From: Sinorhizobium meliloti 4H41 | GTDB lineage: Bacteria > Pseudomonadota > Alphaproteobacteria > Rhizobiales > Rhizobiaceae | Direction: 5' to 3' | Length of the DNA stretch: 64,000 nucleotides | Assembly (NCBI RefSeq): GCF_000375585.1 | Contig: NZ_AQWP01000007.1 | Location: forward strand, 177,472-241,471 | In this document: positions 1-10,797 of the stretch, one piece after another | Numbering within the stretch: the first letter of the stretch is position 1 | Layout: each line of letters starts with the position of its first letter | Position numbers and translations under genes: made by a program | The notes under the pieces: generated by a model | Told to the model about the DNA's origin: nothing | The model's input: the letters and a program-made list of their open reading frames with translations, nothing else | The model's database searches: none

Positions 1-185
1 GGGCGCACCCCTCATCGATCGCCCTGCACCGGGCGCTCGGCTTCGAACTGCAGGGGCTGATGAAGGCAACCGGCTTCAAGCATGGCCGGTGGCTTGATAC
101 GGCCTTCATGCAGCGGCCGCTCGGAGAAGGAACCGCAACGAAGCCCGCCGAGGGCGTCTATCCGGATACGCTTTATAGGAGCTGA
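1..185 (+). CDS. GNAT family N-acetyltransferase, C-terminal fragment
   Basis: The gene enters from the left edge and only its last 60 codons are present, ending in TGA at 183-185. The visible part contains the segment ALHRALGFELQG followed by KHGRWLDTAFMQRPL, which matches the C-terminal end of the phosphinothricin/methionine-sulfoximine acetyltransferase branch of the GNAT superfamily (conserved Asn/His-x-x-Ser-x-x-Leu-x-x-x-x-Gly-Phe, then Gly-x-Trp-x-Asp). These enzymes transfer acetyl from acetyl-CoA to small amines. The gene converges on clpP with a very short gap. The acceptor cannot be inferred from this fragment. Confidence 0.7.
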   Translation, partial: AHPSSIALHRALGFELQGLMKATGFKHGRWLDTAFMQRPLGEGTATKPAEGVYPDTLYRS

Positions 186-202
186 GCTTGCGCAGGTGAG
201 CT

Positions 203-820
203 TCAAGCGTCAAATTCAGCGCCCAATTCCCGTTCGGTGAGGATGCGGTCGATCAGACCCCACTCCAGAGCTTCTTCCGCCGTCATGAAACGGTCGCGAT
301 CCATCGCGCGCTCGAATTCTTCATATGTTCGCCCGCAATGCTCGGCATAAAGCCGCGTCATGCGGTGTTTGGTTCGCCTGATTTCCTCGGCATGGATGAG
401 CATATCGGAGGCCCGTCCCTGAAAGCCGCCCGAAGGTTGATGGACGAGGATGCTTGCATTGGGCAGGGCGGTGCGCTCGCCCGCTTCGCCTGCCATCAGC
501 AGGAACGAACCCATCGAACGGGCCGTCCCCATGCAAAGCGTATGCACGGGCGCCCGGATGTAACGCATCGTGTCGTACATCGCGAAGCCGCTGGTAACGA
601 CACCGCCGGGCGAGTTTATATAGAGTTGGATCGGTTTTTTAGGGCTTTCGGCTTCCAGGAACAACAACTGTGCGCAAACGAGAGCAGACACTGCATCGTT
701 CACCTCGCCGTTCAGAAAGATTATTCGCTCACGCAGCAGGCGGGAATAGATGTCGAATGAGCGCTCGCCACGGCTGGATTGCTCGACGACCATAGGGACG
801 AGTTGCATCGCTTCGCGCAT
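203..820 (-). CDS. clpP: ATP-dependent Clp protease proteolytic subunit
   Basis: This is a 205-residue ClpP, the barrel-forming serine protease that degrades substrates unfolded by ClpA/ClpX in the cytoplasm. The catalytic triad is in place: Ser102 in TARSMGS, His127 in VHQPSGG and Asp176 in DRDRF, by alignment with the known S98/H123/D172 spacing. An Arg precedes the catalytic Ser where an Ala is usual. I chose the ATG at 820 because a GGAG ribosome site lies about 8 bases upstream; an open frame continues to a TTG at 886 but would add a poorly conserved 22-residue extension. Rhizobia carry several ClpP paralogues and this looks like one of the accessory copies. It follows the ArsR/AHSA1 pair by 44 bases, so co-transcription is possible. 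Confidence 0.92.
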   Translation of the reverse strand: MREAMQLVPMVVEQSSRGERSFDIYSRLLRERIIFLNGEVNDAVSALVCAQLLFLEAESPKKPIQLYINSPGGVVTSGFAMYDTMRYIRAPVHTLCMGTARSMGSFLLMAGEAGERTALPNASILVHQPSGGFQGRASDMLIHAEEIRRTKHRMTRLYAEHCGRTYEEFERAMDRDRFMTAEEALEWGLIDRILTERELGAEFDA

Positions 821-864
821 AGGCGAACTCCTGTCTGATGAGCTTGTTTTGGTAGAATGAGGCG

Positions 865-1224
865 TCAGGCGGCGCGCATCAGCCAAAGCCGGTTGCTGTT
901 CGCCGCCGGCGGAGTTCGCGGAGCCAGCCGCTCATCCTCCAGCCCATGGATAATTTTCAGAATCGTGCCGCCGTCATTGCTGGGCCTGACCTGGAACGCC
1001 ACGAGGCTTTCGAGAAAGGGAGGTTCGTCGTCGCGCATTCTGTAGCGAATTTCCTTGCCCGGTGCGGTGGAGACAGGCTCAGCCCCAGCCAGTTCCCGCC
1101 TGGGCAGCCATCGCTCACGGAACTCAGGCATGCTGATTGCCCGCCACACCTTTTCGGGCGATTCATCGAGTTCGTATTCGAGCACCAGATTCCTTGCCGG
1201 CTCGTTCAGTTCCACATCGTTCAT
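865..1224 (-). CDS. SRPBCC/AHSA1 domain protein
   Basis: A 119-residue protein of the START-like SRPBCC superfamily, AHSA1 branch (related to the Hsp90 activator Aha1 C-terminal domain). The family signature is visible as [27 protein letters not shown] near residues 14-40 (strand, helix and the conserved Trp motif). Such small stand-alone domains bind hydrophobic ligands in a deep pocket, but individual functions are mostly unknown. Its ATG overlaps the stop codon of the upstream ArsR gene (ATGA, 1221-1224), so the two are translationally coupled; ArsR plus AHSA1 pairs are a common bacterial arrangement. The open frame extends further upstream inside arsR, but the coupled start is clearly preferred. 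Confidence 0.85.
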   Translation of the reverse strand: MNDVELNEPARNLVLEYELDESPEKVWRAISMPEFRERWLPRRELAGAEPVSTAPGKEIRYRMRDDEPPFLESLVAFQVRPSNDGGTILKIIHGLEDERLAPRTPPAANSNRLWLMRAA

Positions 1225-1535
1225 TGATCCATATCCCTCAGCAAGACCTTCAACGCATCGATCCGCGCCGGCCAGTAGGCGCGATACTTCGCCAGCCATC
1301 CGGCAACGAGCGCCAGCCCCTCCGGGTCGACCTCGTAGTTCACGAAGCGCCCCTGCCGTTCCTCCCGAACCAGCTTTGCATTACGCAACACGTGGAGATG
1401 TTGGGACATGGCCGGCTGGCTGATGTCCATTCCGTTGCGCAAGGCACTGGCGTTCATGCTTCCGCTCGCCAGCTTCTCGAAGATTGCACGGCGTGTCGGG
1501 TCGGCGAGCGCTTTGAATATGTCGTTCTCAGTCAT
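1221..1535 (-). CDS. ArsR family transcriptional regulator
   Basis: A 104-residue winged-helix repressor. It begins FKALADPTRRAIFEKL, the hallmark of the ArsR/SdpR group, and the recognition helix is seen in ISQPAMSQHLHVL near residues 38-50, followed by the wing EERQGRFVNYEV. The ELCVCDL-type cysteine metal site of true ArsR sensors is absent and there is no cysteine at all, so metal sensing by that route is unlikely. It is the first gene of a two-gene unit with the AHSA1 protein and lies directly below a perfect inverted repeat at 1541-1562 that should be its own operator. The inducing signal is unknown. Confidence 0.92.
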   Translation of the reverse strand: MTENDIFKALADPTRRAIFEKLASGSMNASALRNGMDISQPAMSQHLHVLRNAKLVREERQGRFVNYEVDPEGLALVAGWLAKYRAYWPARIDALKVLLRDMDQ

Positions 1536-1540
1536 GACGT

Positions 1541-1562
1541 CAGATAAGCATACACTTATCTG
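1541..1562. promoter_or_regulatory. Perfect inverted repeat, probable ArsR operator
   Basis: Two perfect 8-base arms, CAGATAAG (1541-1548) and CTTATCTG (1555-1562), flank a 6-base spacer. The repeat starts 5 bases upstream of the arsR start codon. The symmetry, arm length and position fit ArsR-family operators, which often carry an ATAAG...CTTAT core, so it probably mediates autorepression of arsR-AHSA1. This is inference from position and symmetry. Confidence 0.65.
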
Positions 1563-1675
1563 ATTCGCAACACGGATGGCACGCTTCGATGCAAGCGGTT
1601 TGGCGCCGCCAACCGATTCAGGGATAAATCCGCACGCGGGAAGAGGGGGCCGAGGCGAAGCGCTGCCGCTTGTCC

Positions 1676-1728
1676 CTTCGCCCCGCCTGCGGGGAGAAGG
1701 TGCCGGCAGGCGGATGAGGGGCGGCTCC
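1676..1728. repeat. RIME-like palindromic repeat
   Basis: A GC-rich element built from CCCCGCCTGCGGGG (1681-1694), then GAGAAGGTGCCGGCAGGCGGATGAGGGGC. Variants of the same string recur in this window near 9395, 31846, 31936 and 42098. It matches my memory of the rhizobial intergenic mosaic elements (RIME) scattered through Sinorhizobium chromosomes. It lies just past the end of the DUF2794 gene and may act as a transcript-end structure. Confidence 0.7.
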
Positions 1729-1742
1729 GAGTGATATGTCGG

Positions 1743-2153
1743 TCAGGTTTTGACGAGCTTCAGCACCTTGTCGAAGGCCTTGAGCACCTGGGCGAGCTCG
1801 TGGCCTCGCTTCAATATCGTCCCGTGAGCGTTGAGCACGCTGAAGGCGCCCTGTTTCGCGGCGAGCTTCGGGTTTTTCTCGATGCGGTAGAGAGGCACTT
1901 CTCCGGCGCGCTTGAACACCGAAAAAACGGCCCGGTCCCTCAGGTGGTCGATCGCATAGTCGCGCCACTCCCCTTCGCCCACCATACGGCCGTAGACCTT
2001 GAGAATCAGGTCGAGTTCGCGGCGATGGAAGGTGACGGGCGGGGGGTTCTTGGCTTGCTTGTATTCGTGAAGATCGACGACCACATCGGAGGTGGTCTGG
2101 CCGTAGTGACGTGCTTCGCCTCGCGGCAAATCCGTTTCATCAGTCATCGGCAT
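1743..2153 (-). CDS. DUF2794 family protein
   Basis: A 136-residue soluble protein that I recognise as the alphaproteobacterial DUF2794 family. The conserved core is visible as VTFHRRELDLILKVYGRMVGEGEWRDYAIDHL near residues 40-71 and FSVFKRAGEVPLYRIEKNPKL after it. No signal peptide, membrane segment or catalytic motif can be identified, and no function is known to me. It is separated from neighbours on both sides by a RIME-like repeat and a 326-base gap, so it is probably monocistronic. The start could be the first or third codon (both Met). Confidence 0.85.
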   Translation of the reverse strand: MPMTDETDLPRGEARHYGQTTSDVVVDLHEYKQAKNPPPVTFHRRELDLILKVYGRMVGEGEWRDYAIDHLRDRAVFSVFKRAGEVPLYRIEKNPKLAAKQGAFSVLNAHGTILKRGHELAQVLKAFDKVLKLVKT

Positions 2154-2479
2154 TTCGGCCTTCTAATGTGACAGGACCACGACAGTGTGCCTCACACGAT
2201 CGGAAAAGCAAGCCGGAAGCTGTTGATCAATGTCAGCAATTCTTGGGGCTGCCGCAATTCAGTCAAAACGCCGCCCCAATTCGCCGCAACACTCCGACCG
2301 CTGCCGGACAGAGTCGTTGCCACCGTATGTCCGGCCAGCCGTCATGCTGCGGGAGGTTCTCGAACGCAGACATGGCTGGTTCGGTCCGGTAACTTCGAAC
2401 CCTCAGCCCCAGCCCCTCGATGCTGCCGGGCCGAACCATCCCCTGTTCCGCCGCAAGCGATGCGGAACATTTCCTGTCA
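2154..2479. other. Intergenic region, no gene recognised
   Basis: Open frames exist on both strands here but none shows family signatures, a convincing ribosome site or rhizobial codon bias distinct from antisense shadow. The right part would carry the promoter of the DUF2794 gene. I see no RNA gene or strong terminator. Confidence 0.5.
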
Positions 2480-3298
2480 TCAGAGCTTTCCCTGCGGCCC
2501 CGCGAGAACCGTTGCGGCACCGATAATGGCTCCCGGCGTTTCCTTGTCCTTCATCGATTGCAGCAGCACCGCGCAACCGCTGTTGCCCTGGCCTTCGAAC
2601 AGGACGGAGGCCGGCAGCGTGAACTCCGCGGGCTTGCCCTCCCACATGCCGATGGTCTGGATGTCGCGCACGGCATGCCAATACGCGATCTCCTTGCCGC
2701 TGTTCTCGCCCTTCTCGACCTTGACCACCCTTGCCCGGTCGAAATAGACGACGACGACATTCGCCCTGCCTTTGCCGGCACCGACCTTGATGGAGATTTC
2801 ATCGCCGCCGATCGAGGCGGCGATCGGCACCGACAGGCCCTTGCCCTTCTCGTCCATCAAGGCAAGCCGGTTCCTGATGGCCGGCAGGTCCGCGCCGTTG
2901 GCGTGGTCGCGCCCGTTCAGGATCGCCTGCGGCGTATAGACGCCGTAGCGGCCGAGCATGCGCGCATAGGCATATTGCCGCTCGGTATTTTCCTTGGAAG
3001 CGAGCGTGTCCGCCCATCCGAGATAGTTCCAATAGTCGACATGATAGGCGAGCGCGACGACCTCGCCTTCATCGACGAGCTTCTTGAGCGCCGCGTCCGC
3101 CGGGGGACAGGAGGAGCAGCCCTGGCTGGTGAAGAGTTCGACGACGCCTTTGAGCGCCCCGTCCTTGACCGCTCCATCCTTCACCGGCCCGCTCTCGGCC
3201 GCCCTGCCGTCATCCGCTGCGGATGCTCCGCAGAACGCACCAAACAGCCCGATCGCCAGGGCGAGACGTCGGATTGTTGGTGTGCAGGCGGATATCAT
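2480..3298 (-). CDS. DUF1223 thioredoxin-fold exported protein
   Basis: A 272-residue protein with an N-terminal signal peptide (hydrophobic [16 protein letters not shown] near residues 12-27), so probably periplasmic. The DUF1223 core begins [17 protein letters not shown] near residue 52; the CSSC pair sits where thioredoxin-fold proteins place their redox-active Cxx[14 protein letters not shown] and [11 protein letters not shown] are further family motifs. A thiol redox role is plausible but unproven. It is flanked by a dispersed palindromic repeat (3324-3364) upstream and appears monocistronic. Confidence 0.85.
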   Translation of the reverse strand: MISACTPTIRRLALAIGLFGAFCGASAADDGRAAESGPVKDGAVKDGALKGVVELFTSQGCSSCPPADAALKKLVDEGEVVALAYHVDYWNYLGWADTLASKENTERQYAYARMLGRYGVYTPQAILNGRDHANGADLPAIRNRLALMDEKGKGLSVPIAASIGGDEISIKVGAGKGRANVVVVYFDRARVVKVEKGENSGKEIAYWHAVRDIQTIGMWEGKPAEFTLPASVLFEGQGNSGCAVLLQSMKDKETPGAIIGAATVLAGPQGKL

Positions 3299-3323
3299 GG
3301 CGTCTTTGTTCGTGCTCGTTAGA

Positions 3324-3364
3324 GCACTTCCGGGAAAATGTGGAACGTTTCCATCCGGAAGTGC
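3324..3364. repeat. Dispersed palindromic repeat / hairpin
   Basis: Ten-base perfect arms, GCACTTCCGG (3324-3333) and CCGGAAGTGC (3355-3364), flank a 21-base loop. This resembles the short GAGCACTTCC... palindromes that I recall as frequent in Sinorhizobium intergenic DNA. It sits just upstream of the DUF1223 gene. I found no second full copy in this window, so repeat status rests on memory. Confidence 0.45.
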
Positions 3365-3481
3365 GTCGCTTCAACGCGTTTGCCGCGCGGGGAGACCCCT
3401 ACATACGACGGGTATTCTTCAACGAAAAGTCACGTTGGAGTGACTGCCGCAAAGCCGGCCAAAACCCTGTGGACCGGACAA

Positions 3482-3515
3482 TAAAAAGCCGGGGCGTCGA
3501 TGTGGACGCCCCGGC
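3482..3515 (-). terminator. Intrinsic terminator of acnA
   Basis: An 11-bp perfect stem, GCCGGGGCGTC (3488-3498) with GACGCCCCGGC (3505-3515), followed on the minus strand by a run of five T. It begins about 23 bases after the acnA stop codon, which fits a Rho-independent terminator for that gene. Confidence 0.88.
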
Positions 3516-3537
3516 CTTTCTGTTCATACGTCGCCGA

Positions 3538-6228
<2,691 letters not shown>

Positions 6229-6498
6229 TGGATGATACCCCGTTCCGTCTGATCGCCAAAAACTGACGTACGAACGCCCGAGCACCTGTGAGGCGCGAAG
6301 TGGGATGCGGGTACGGTCATTTCCGCTGTCCGTACGTGGAAGCTCGTTCCATGTTCGGCGCTAGGATGAAATTCACGCCGACCGCTGGCGTGTTGGCCGC
6401 CTTATAGATAATTTCTCCAAATCGTGCCAGACCAACCAAGGTTCAATCGGAACTTTTTTTGCTCCGCGCAAAGACACGTCAAGGGAAGCTGGAAATTC

Positions 6499-7122
6499 AT
6501 GCGCCTCATGGCTGAAGGTTTGAGTGCGAGGCGCGGCGAGGACCTGATTTTCAACGATATTTCGTTCGCGCTGGCTGCCGGCGAGGCGCTTGTGGTAACG
6601 GGTCCGAACGGTGCCGGCAAGTCGACGCTCCTGCGCGTCCTGGCGGGGCTTCTCGAGCCGGAATCGGGCCGCGTCCGGCTGGAGGACGGCCCATCGGGAT
6701 ACGAACATCCGCGCGAACTCAGCCACTATCTCGGCCACCGCAACGCGATGAAGCGCGAGCTGACGGTGGAGGAAAACCTCACCTTCTGGCAGCGCTTCCT
6801 TGGCGATTCGCCGGGCGGCTCCGGCATCGGCCTCGTCGAAGCGGCGGAGGCAGTGGGGCTCGCCGACATCATTCATCTGCCCTTCGGCTATCTTTCCGCC
6901 GGTCAGCAGCGGCGCATGGCCATGGCGAAGCTCATTGTCGCCTTCCGGCCCATCTGGCTTCTCGACGAGCCGACGGCGGCGCTCGACGTCAGCGCCGACA
7001 GGCTTTTTGCCGGCCTGGTCGCCGCCCATCTCGACCGCGGCGGCGTAGTCGTCGCGGCCACCCACCAGCCGCTTGGATTCGCGGGGGCGAAAAGCCTTGA
7101 AATGACGGGGTTCGTCCATTGA
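6499..7122 (+). CDS. ccmA: Cytochrome c biogenesis ABC transporter, ATP-binding protein CcmA
   Basis: A 207-residue ATPase of the CcmABCD complex, which releases haem-bound CcmE from CcmC during cytochrome c maturation (System I) at the inner membrane. The Walker A motif is GPNGAGKST near residue 35, the signature is LSAGQQRRMAMAK, and Walker B is WLLDEPTAALD. The size is typical for CcmA. I chose the ATG at 6499 (MRLMAEGLSARRGED) because it aligns with the family; the frame is open 25 codons further up. The stop overlaps the ccmB start, showing the beginning of the ccmABCDG operon. Confidence 0.95.
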   Translation: MRLMAEGLSARRGEDLIFNDISFALAAGEALVVTGPNGAGKSTLLRVLAGLLEPESGRVRLEDGPSGYEHPRELSHYLGHRNAMKRELTVEENLTFWQRFLGDSPGGSGIGLVEAAEAVGLADIIHLPFGYLSAGQQRRMAMAKLIVAFRPIWLLDEPTAALDVSADRLFAGLVAAHLDRGGVVVAATHQPLGFAGAKSLEMTGFVH

Positions 7123-7778
7123 TCGCGCTCTTCTTCCGGGATCTCAAGCTTTCGGTGCGCGCCGGCGGCGGCGCGATGATCGGCGTGCTTTTCTTCATGA
7201 CCGTCGTCGCGGTCATCCCCTTCGGCGTCGGCCCCGATCTGAACCTGCTCGCCCGCATCGGCCCGGCGATTCTCTGGATCGGCGCGCTGCTCGCGGCGCT
7301 GCTCGGGCTCGACAGGCTCTTTCAGGCGGAGCGGGAAGACGGTTCGCTCGACCTCATCATGATGCAGGAGACGCCATTGCTCCTGGCCGTCCTCGTCAAA
7401 TGCGCCGCTCATTGGACCGCCACCGGCCTGCCGCTGGTGATCGCCTCGCCCTTTCTCGGACTGTTCATGAACATGGACGAAGGCGCCATCGGGGCCACCA
7501 TGGTCACCCTGCTCGCGGGGACGCCGGCGATAACCTTCATCGGCGCGGTCGGCGCTGCGGTCGCGGTGGCGCTGCCGCGCGGCGGGCTGCTCGTCTCGAT
7601 CCTCGTCCTGCCGCTTGCGGTACCGGTGCTCATCTTCGGCGTCAGCGCGGTCTATGCGGCGATCGAGGATCCGGCCCCGTTTCTGCCGCCTTTCATGATA
7701 TTGATGGCGATAACCCTGTTCTTCGCGGTGATCGGACCAGTGGCGGCCGCGGCGGCACTCAGGCACTCGGCCGACTGA
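7119..7778 (+). CDS. ccmB: Haem exporter/CcmA partner membrane protein CcmB
   Basis: A 219-residue integral membrane protein with about six hydrophobic segments, starting FFRDLKLSVRAGGGAMIGVLFF as is typical of CcmB. It is the membrane partner of CcmA in the CcmABCD complex. Translation starts at a TTG that overlaps the ccmA stop (7119-7122), so the two subunits are coupled. The sequence LFQAEREDGSLDLI after the second membrane segment is a conserved CcmB feature. Confidence 0.94.
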   Translation: MIALFFRDLKLSVRAGGGAMIGVLFFMTVVAVIPFGVGPDLNLLARIGPAILWIGALLAALLGLDRLFQAEREDGSLDLIMMQETPLLLAVLVKCAAHWTATGLPLVIASPFLGLFMNMDEGAIGATMVTLLAGTPAITFIGAVGAAVAVALPRGGLLVSILVLPLAVPVLIFGVSAVYAAIEDPAPFLPPFMILMAITLFFAVIGPVAAAAALRHSAD

Positions 7779-7837
7779 CGAGACGCGGCACCTTAGGATG
7801 AATTGCGGAAGCCGGCCTTCCGCGTTAAAGAACGGTC

Positions 7838-8608
7838 ATGAGTGAAAACAGCCTGGCCATACGGAAATTCAGCGAGCTCGCCAACCCCACCCGGTTCCTG
7901 GCGCTGACGGATCGCGTGCTGCCCTGGCTTGCTGCTCTCACGCTGCTCGTCTTTGCGGCCGGGCTCTGGCTCTCCTTCACCACCGAGGGCGACTACCAGC
8001 AGGGCGAGACGGTGCGCATCATGTATGTGCATGTGCCTTCGGCCTGGCTTTCCATGATGTGCTACACGGTCATGGCGATCTCCGCACTCGGCACGCTCGT
8101 CTGGCGTCATCCGCTCGCCGACGTCTCGGCAAGAGCCGCAGCGCCGATCGGCGCCTGCTTCACCTTTCTGGCCCTCGTCACCGGCTCGCTCTGGGGCAAG
8201 CCGATGTGGGGCACCTGGTGGGTCTGGGATGCGCGGCTGACCTCGGTCTTCGTGCTCTTCCTCATGTATCTAGGGCTGATCGCACTGAACCGCGCCATGG
8301 AGGAGCCGAGCCGATCGGCGCGCGTCTCGGCCGTGCTTATCCTCGTCGGTTTCGTCAACATCCCGATCATCAAGTTCTCGGTCGAATGGTGGAACACGCT
8401 GCATCAGCCTGCAAGCGTCATGCGCCTCGACGGGCCGACGATCGATCCGGAATTCCTGCGGCCGCTCATCGTCATGGCGATCGCCTTCACGCTCCTGTTC
8501 TTCACCCTGCATATCGCCGCCATGCGCAACGAGATCTGGCGCCGTCGCGTGGCCTCGCTCAGACGCCAGGCGGCGCGCAATGCCGGCCGGGAGCAGCTTA
8601 CGCCATGA
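7838..8608 (+). CDS. ccmC: Haem exporter protein CcmC
   Basis: A 256-residue membrane protein with six predicted helices. It carries the tryptophan-rich haem-binding motif WGKPMWGTWWVWDARLTS (near residues 120-137), which delivers haem to CcmE in the periplasm. A conserved periplasmic His flanks it, in the YVHVPSAW segment. It is separated from ccmB by 59 bases, and its stop overlaps the ccmD start. Confidence 0.96.
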   Translation: MSENSLAIRKFSELANPTRFLALTDRVLPWLAALTLLVFAAGLWLSFTTEGDYQQGETVRIMYVHVPSAWLSMMCYTVMAISALGTLVWRHPLADVSARAAAPIGACFTFLALVTGSLWGKPMWGTWWVWDARLTSVFVLFLMYLGLIALNRAMEEPSRSARVSAVLILVGFVNIPIIKFSVEWWNTLHQPASVMRLDGPTIDPEFLRPLIVMAIAFTLLFFTLHIAAMRNEIWRRRVASLRRQAARNAGREQLTP

Positions 8609-8781
8609 TGAGCCATGCCGCCTATGTCATTGCCAGCTACGCGGTTGCCGCCGCCACGGTAGCCGGACTCATCCTCTGGGTCCTCACCGACGGCCGCGCC
8701 CGCAGGCGCGAATTGCAGCAGCTCGAGGCCGCCGGGATCCGCCGCCGCTCCGCGGAACTGCCGGCCGGAGGGGGCAAATGA
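8605..8781 (+). CDS. ccmD: Haem exporter small membrane subunit CcmD
   Basis: A 58-residue protein starting MMSHAAYVIASYAVAA, with a single membrane helix and an arginine-rich cytoplasmic tail (RARRRELQQLEAAGIRRRS). This is the normal architecture of CcmD, which stabilises CcmC-CcmE for haem transfer. Two consecutive ATG codons (8605 and 8608) could serve as start; the first overlaps the ccmC stop, and the stop overlaps the ccmG ATG. It is easily missed because a longer shadow frame covers it. Confidence 0.92.
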   Translation: MMSHAAYVIASYAVAAATVAGLILWVLTDGRARRRELQQLEAAGIRRRSAELPAGGGK

Positions 8782-9386
8782 CGAACGCTGAGACGCCGCA
8801 GGACGAGCGCAGGCCCGGAGCCTTCCGCTATCTCATGGCGGCGCTTCCGCTCCTCATCTTCGCGGTGCTCGCACTTATCTTCTGGAGCCAGTTGAACTCC
8901 GGCAGGGACGTCAGCGAAATCCCCTCGGCGCTGATCGGCACCAAGGCGCCGATGCTCGCCATGCCGCCGCTCGAAGGGGCTGCAACGCCATCGGGCGAAC
9001 CCATGCCGGCTCTCGACGACACGGCGGTCAAGGGCAAGCTCACGCTCGTCAATGTCTGGGCCTCCTGGTGCGTGCCCTGTCGGCAGGAGCATCCGATCAT
9101 TCTTCAGCTGTCGAAAGACCCGCGCCTCACCGTCGTCGGCATCAACTACAAGGACCGGAACGAAAACGCGCTGCGCTTCCTCGGCGAACTCGGCAACCCT
9201 TTTTCTGCAATCGGCGTCGATCCGAACGGAAAGGCGGCGATAGACTGGGGCGTCTACGGCATCCCGGAATCCTTCCTCGTCGCCGCTGACGGCACGATCC
9301 TCTACAAGCGTGCCGGCCCCTTCGACGAAAAGAGCCTCAGGGAAGGGCTGCTGCCGGCGATCGACAAGGCGCTTGCGGGCTCGTAG
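8778..9386 (+). CDS. ccmG: Thiol:disulfide interchange protein CcmG (CycY/DsbE)
   Basis: A 202-residue membrane-anchored thioredoxin. An N-terminal helix (about residues 18-37, LMAALPLLIFAVLALIFW) anchors the periplasmic domain, whose active site is WASWCVPC with Cys98 and Cys101. It reduces apocytochrome c CXXCH cysteines before haem attachment. GIPESFLV, the cis-Pro loop region, is present. The ATG overlaps the ccmD stop. ccmE, ccmF and ccmH are not in the window. Confidence 0.95.
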   Translation: MTNAETPQDERRPGAFRYLMAALPLLIFAVLALIFWSQLNSGRDVSEIPSALIGTKAPMLAMPPLEGAATPSGEPMPALDDTAVKGKLTLVNVWASWCVPCRQEHPIILQLSKDPRLTVVGINYKDRNENALRFLGELGNPFSAIGVDPNGKAAIDWGVYGIPESFLVAADGTILYKRAGPFDEKSLREGLLPAIDKALAGS

Positions 9387-9394
9387 ACCGCGAC

Positions 9395-9445
9395 CGCCCT
9401 CATCCGGCCTGCCGGCCACCTTCTCCCGCAAGGGGGGCGAAGGAG
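9395..9445. repeat. RIME-like palindromic repeat
   Basis: CCGCCCTCATCCGGCCTGCC then GGCCACCTTCTCCCGCAAGG, the reverse-orientation counterpart of the element at 1676-1728. It fills the space between the convergent ccmG and DUF2585 genes. Confidence 0.65.
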
Positions 9446-9480
9446 ACTCGCGACACCTCACTTCCCTATCGAAGGAGCGG

Positions 9481-10071
9481 CTAAACGCCCGCCTGCCAAG
9501 CCTTCACCGCATCGAGCGGCCAGACCAGCATCAGCACGTTGAGCGTCAGGTTGTCGCGCACCATATAGCCGGTGAAGAGTTCGAAAACGATGGCGATCGC
9601 GACCGTGGCTGCGACCGGCAGCCGCAAGGCGATGAGAAAGCCGACAGCCATGGCGAGCGTGTCCATGGCCGAATTCAGGATGCTGTCGCCGAAATAATCG
9701 AGCGAGATCGTCGCGGCCCGGTAACGGTTGATCACCACCGGCGTGTTCTCCGCGATCTCCCAGGCGGACTCGATCACGGTCGCGAGAAGCAGGCGAGCGC
9801 TCCAGGGTTTGCCGCGCATGAGAAGGTGACCGAGGCCGTAGAAGAGAAAGCCGTGGATGACATGGGACGGCGTGTACCAGTCGGAAAGGTGCTGGGAGTT
9901 GCCGCTGGATTTGACGACGCCTTCCCAGAGCTTGATGTAGCCGCATTCGCAGATCCATAACCGCCCCATCAGGTGCTGCACGAGGACCTGGATCGCCAGC
10001 ACGCCGAGGCAGGCAAGCAACCAGAGCGCCGCTCGTCGCTGATTGTCCTGCGAGGCGGCCGCGATCGTCAC
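9481..10071 (-). CDS. DUF2585 (UPF0314) membrane protein
   Basis: A 196-residue protein with several hydrophobic segments (for example [17 protein letters not shown] and [14 protein letters not shown]), recognised as the alphaproteobacterial UPF0314/DUF2585 family. Conserved features include [34 protein letters not shown] and [14 protein letters not shown], rich in Trp, His and Glu and so suggestive of a membrane-embedded active or metal site, though no function is known to me. It starts at a GTG that overlaps the stop of the yciB gene (GTGA), so it is coupled to it and is the last gene of the dapF-ftsY group. Confidence 0.87.
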   Translation of the reverse strand: MTIAAASQDNQRRAALWLLACLGVLAIQVLVQHLMGRLWICECGYIKLWEGVVKSSGNSQHLSDWYTPSHVIHGFLFYGLGHLLMRGKPWSARLLLATVIESAWEIAENTPVVINRYRAATISLDYFGDSILNSAMDTLAMAVGFLIALRLPVAATVAIAIVFELFTGYMVRDNLTLNVLMLVWPLDAVKAWQAGV

Positions 10072-10721
10072 TCCGCGCTATCCTGTTCGAGCGAATGCTT
10101 CATGATCAGCGGCATCTGGGCGAGCGTGAAGAGGATGGTGATCGGCATGGTGCCCCAGACCTTGAAAGCGACCCAGAAATCCGTCGAGAAGGAGCGCCAG
10201 ATCACCTCGTTGAGCACGGCGAGGAACAGGAAGAACACGCCCCAGCGGATCGTCAGCTTCCGCCATCCCTCCTCGTCCAGCTTGAAGGCGGCGTGGAAGA
10301 CGTAGCCGAGCAGCGATTTGCCGAAGAGGAGGCCGCCGAGCAGGATCGCGCCGAAGAGCGTGTTGACGATGGTCGGCTTCATCTTGATGAAGGTGTCGTT
10401 CTGCAGCCAGAGCGTCAGCGCGCCGAAGACGAAGACGACGATGCCGGAGACGAGCGGCATCATCGGCAGCGTGCGGGTCATGATCCAGGAAGCAATCAGC
10501 GCCGCCGCCGTTGCCGCCATGAACAGGCCGGTCGCGATGAAGATCGGCCCGCCGAGCTCGGCCAGCGCGGGAAAACGGCCAGCCAGCCACTCGCCCCGCG
10601 AATTGGCGAAGAAGAAGACCATCAGGGGGCCGAGTTCCAGCACGAGCTTGAGCAGCGGGCTTACCTCTGTCTTCGGCTTGGCGGCCTCGATCGTCGACAT
10701 GTGCGGATCCTGTTCTGTCAT
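10068..10721 (-). CDS. yciB: Inner membrane septation protein A (YciB/IspZ family)
   Basis: A 217-residue inner-membrane protein with about six helices. The family motif [15 protein letters not shown] is present near residues 28-42, followed by [17 protein letters not shown] and the C-terminal [17 protein letters not shown]. YciB proteins are linked to septation and envelope integrity. The start may be the first Met (10721) or the eighth codon (MSTIEAAK); the first is kept here. It lies 76 bases after ftsY and overlaps the DUF2585 gene. Confidence 0.92.
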   Translation of the reverse strand: MTEQDPHMSTIEAAKPKTEVSPLLKLVLELGPLMVFFFANSRGEWLAGRFPALAELGGPIFIATGLFMAATAAALIASWIMTRTLPMMPLVSGIVVFVFGALTLWLQNDTFIKMKPTIVNTLFGAILLGGLLFGKSLLGYVFHAAFKLDEEGWRKLTIRWGVFFLFLAVLNEVIWRSFSTDFWVAFKVWGTMPITILFTLAQMPLIMKHSLEQDSAE

Positions 10722-10797
10722 CTTCTGCCGCTCATAGCATCAGGATTGCGGCAAAACCATATCAACCGCGGTTTTGGCGCAAACCTCCTCCGCTTCG

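Noticed and set aside
203..820. ClpP with a missing catalytic Asp
   Set aside because: The first Asp of the usual DTDRD motif is Ala here, but spacing from Ser and His shows that the catalytic Asp is the later one (Asp176), which is present.
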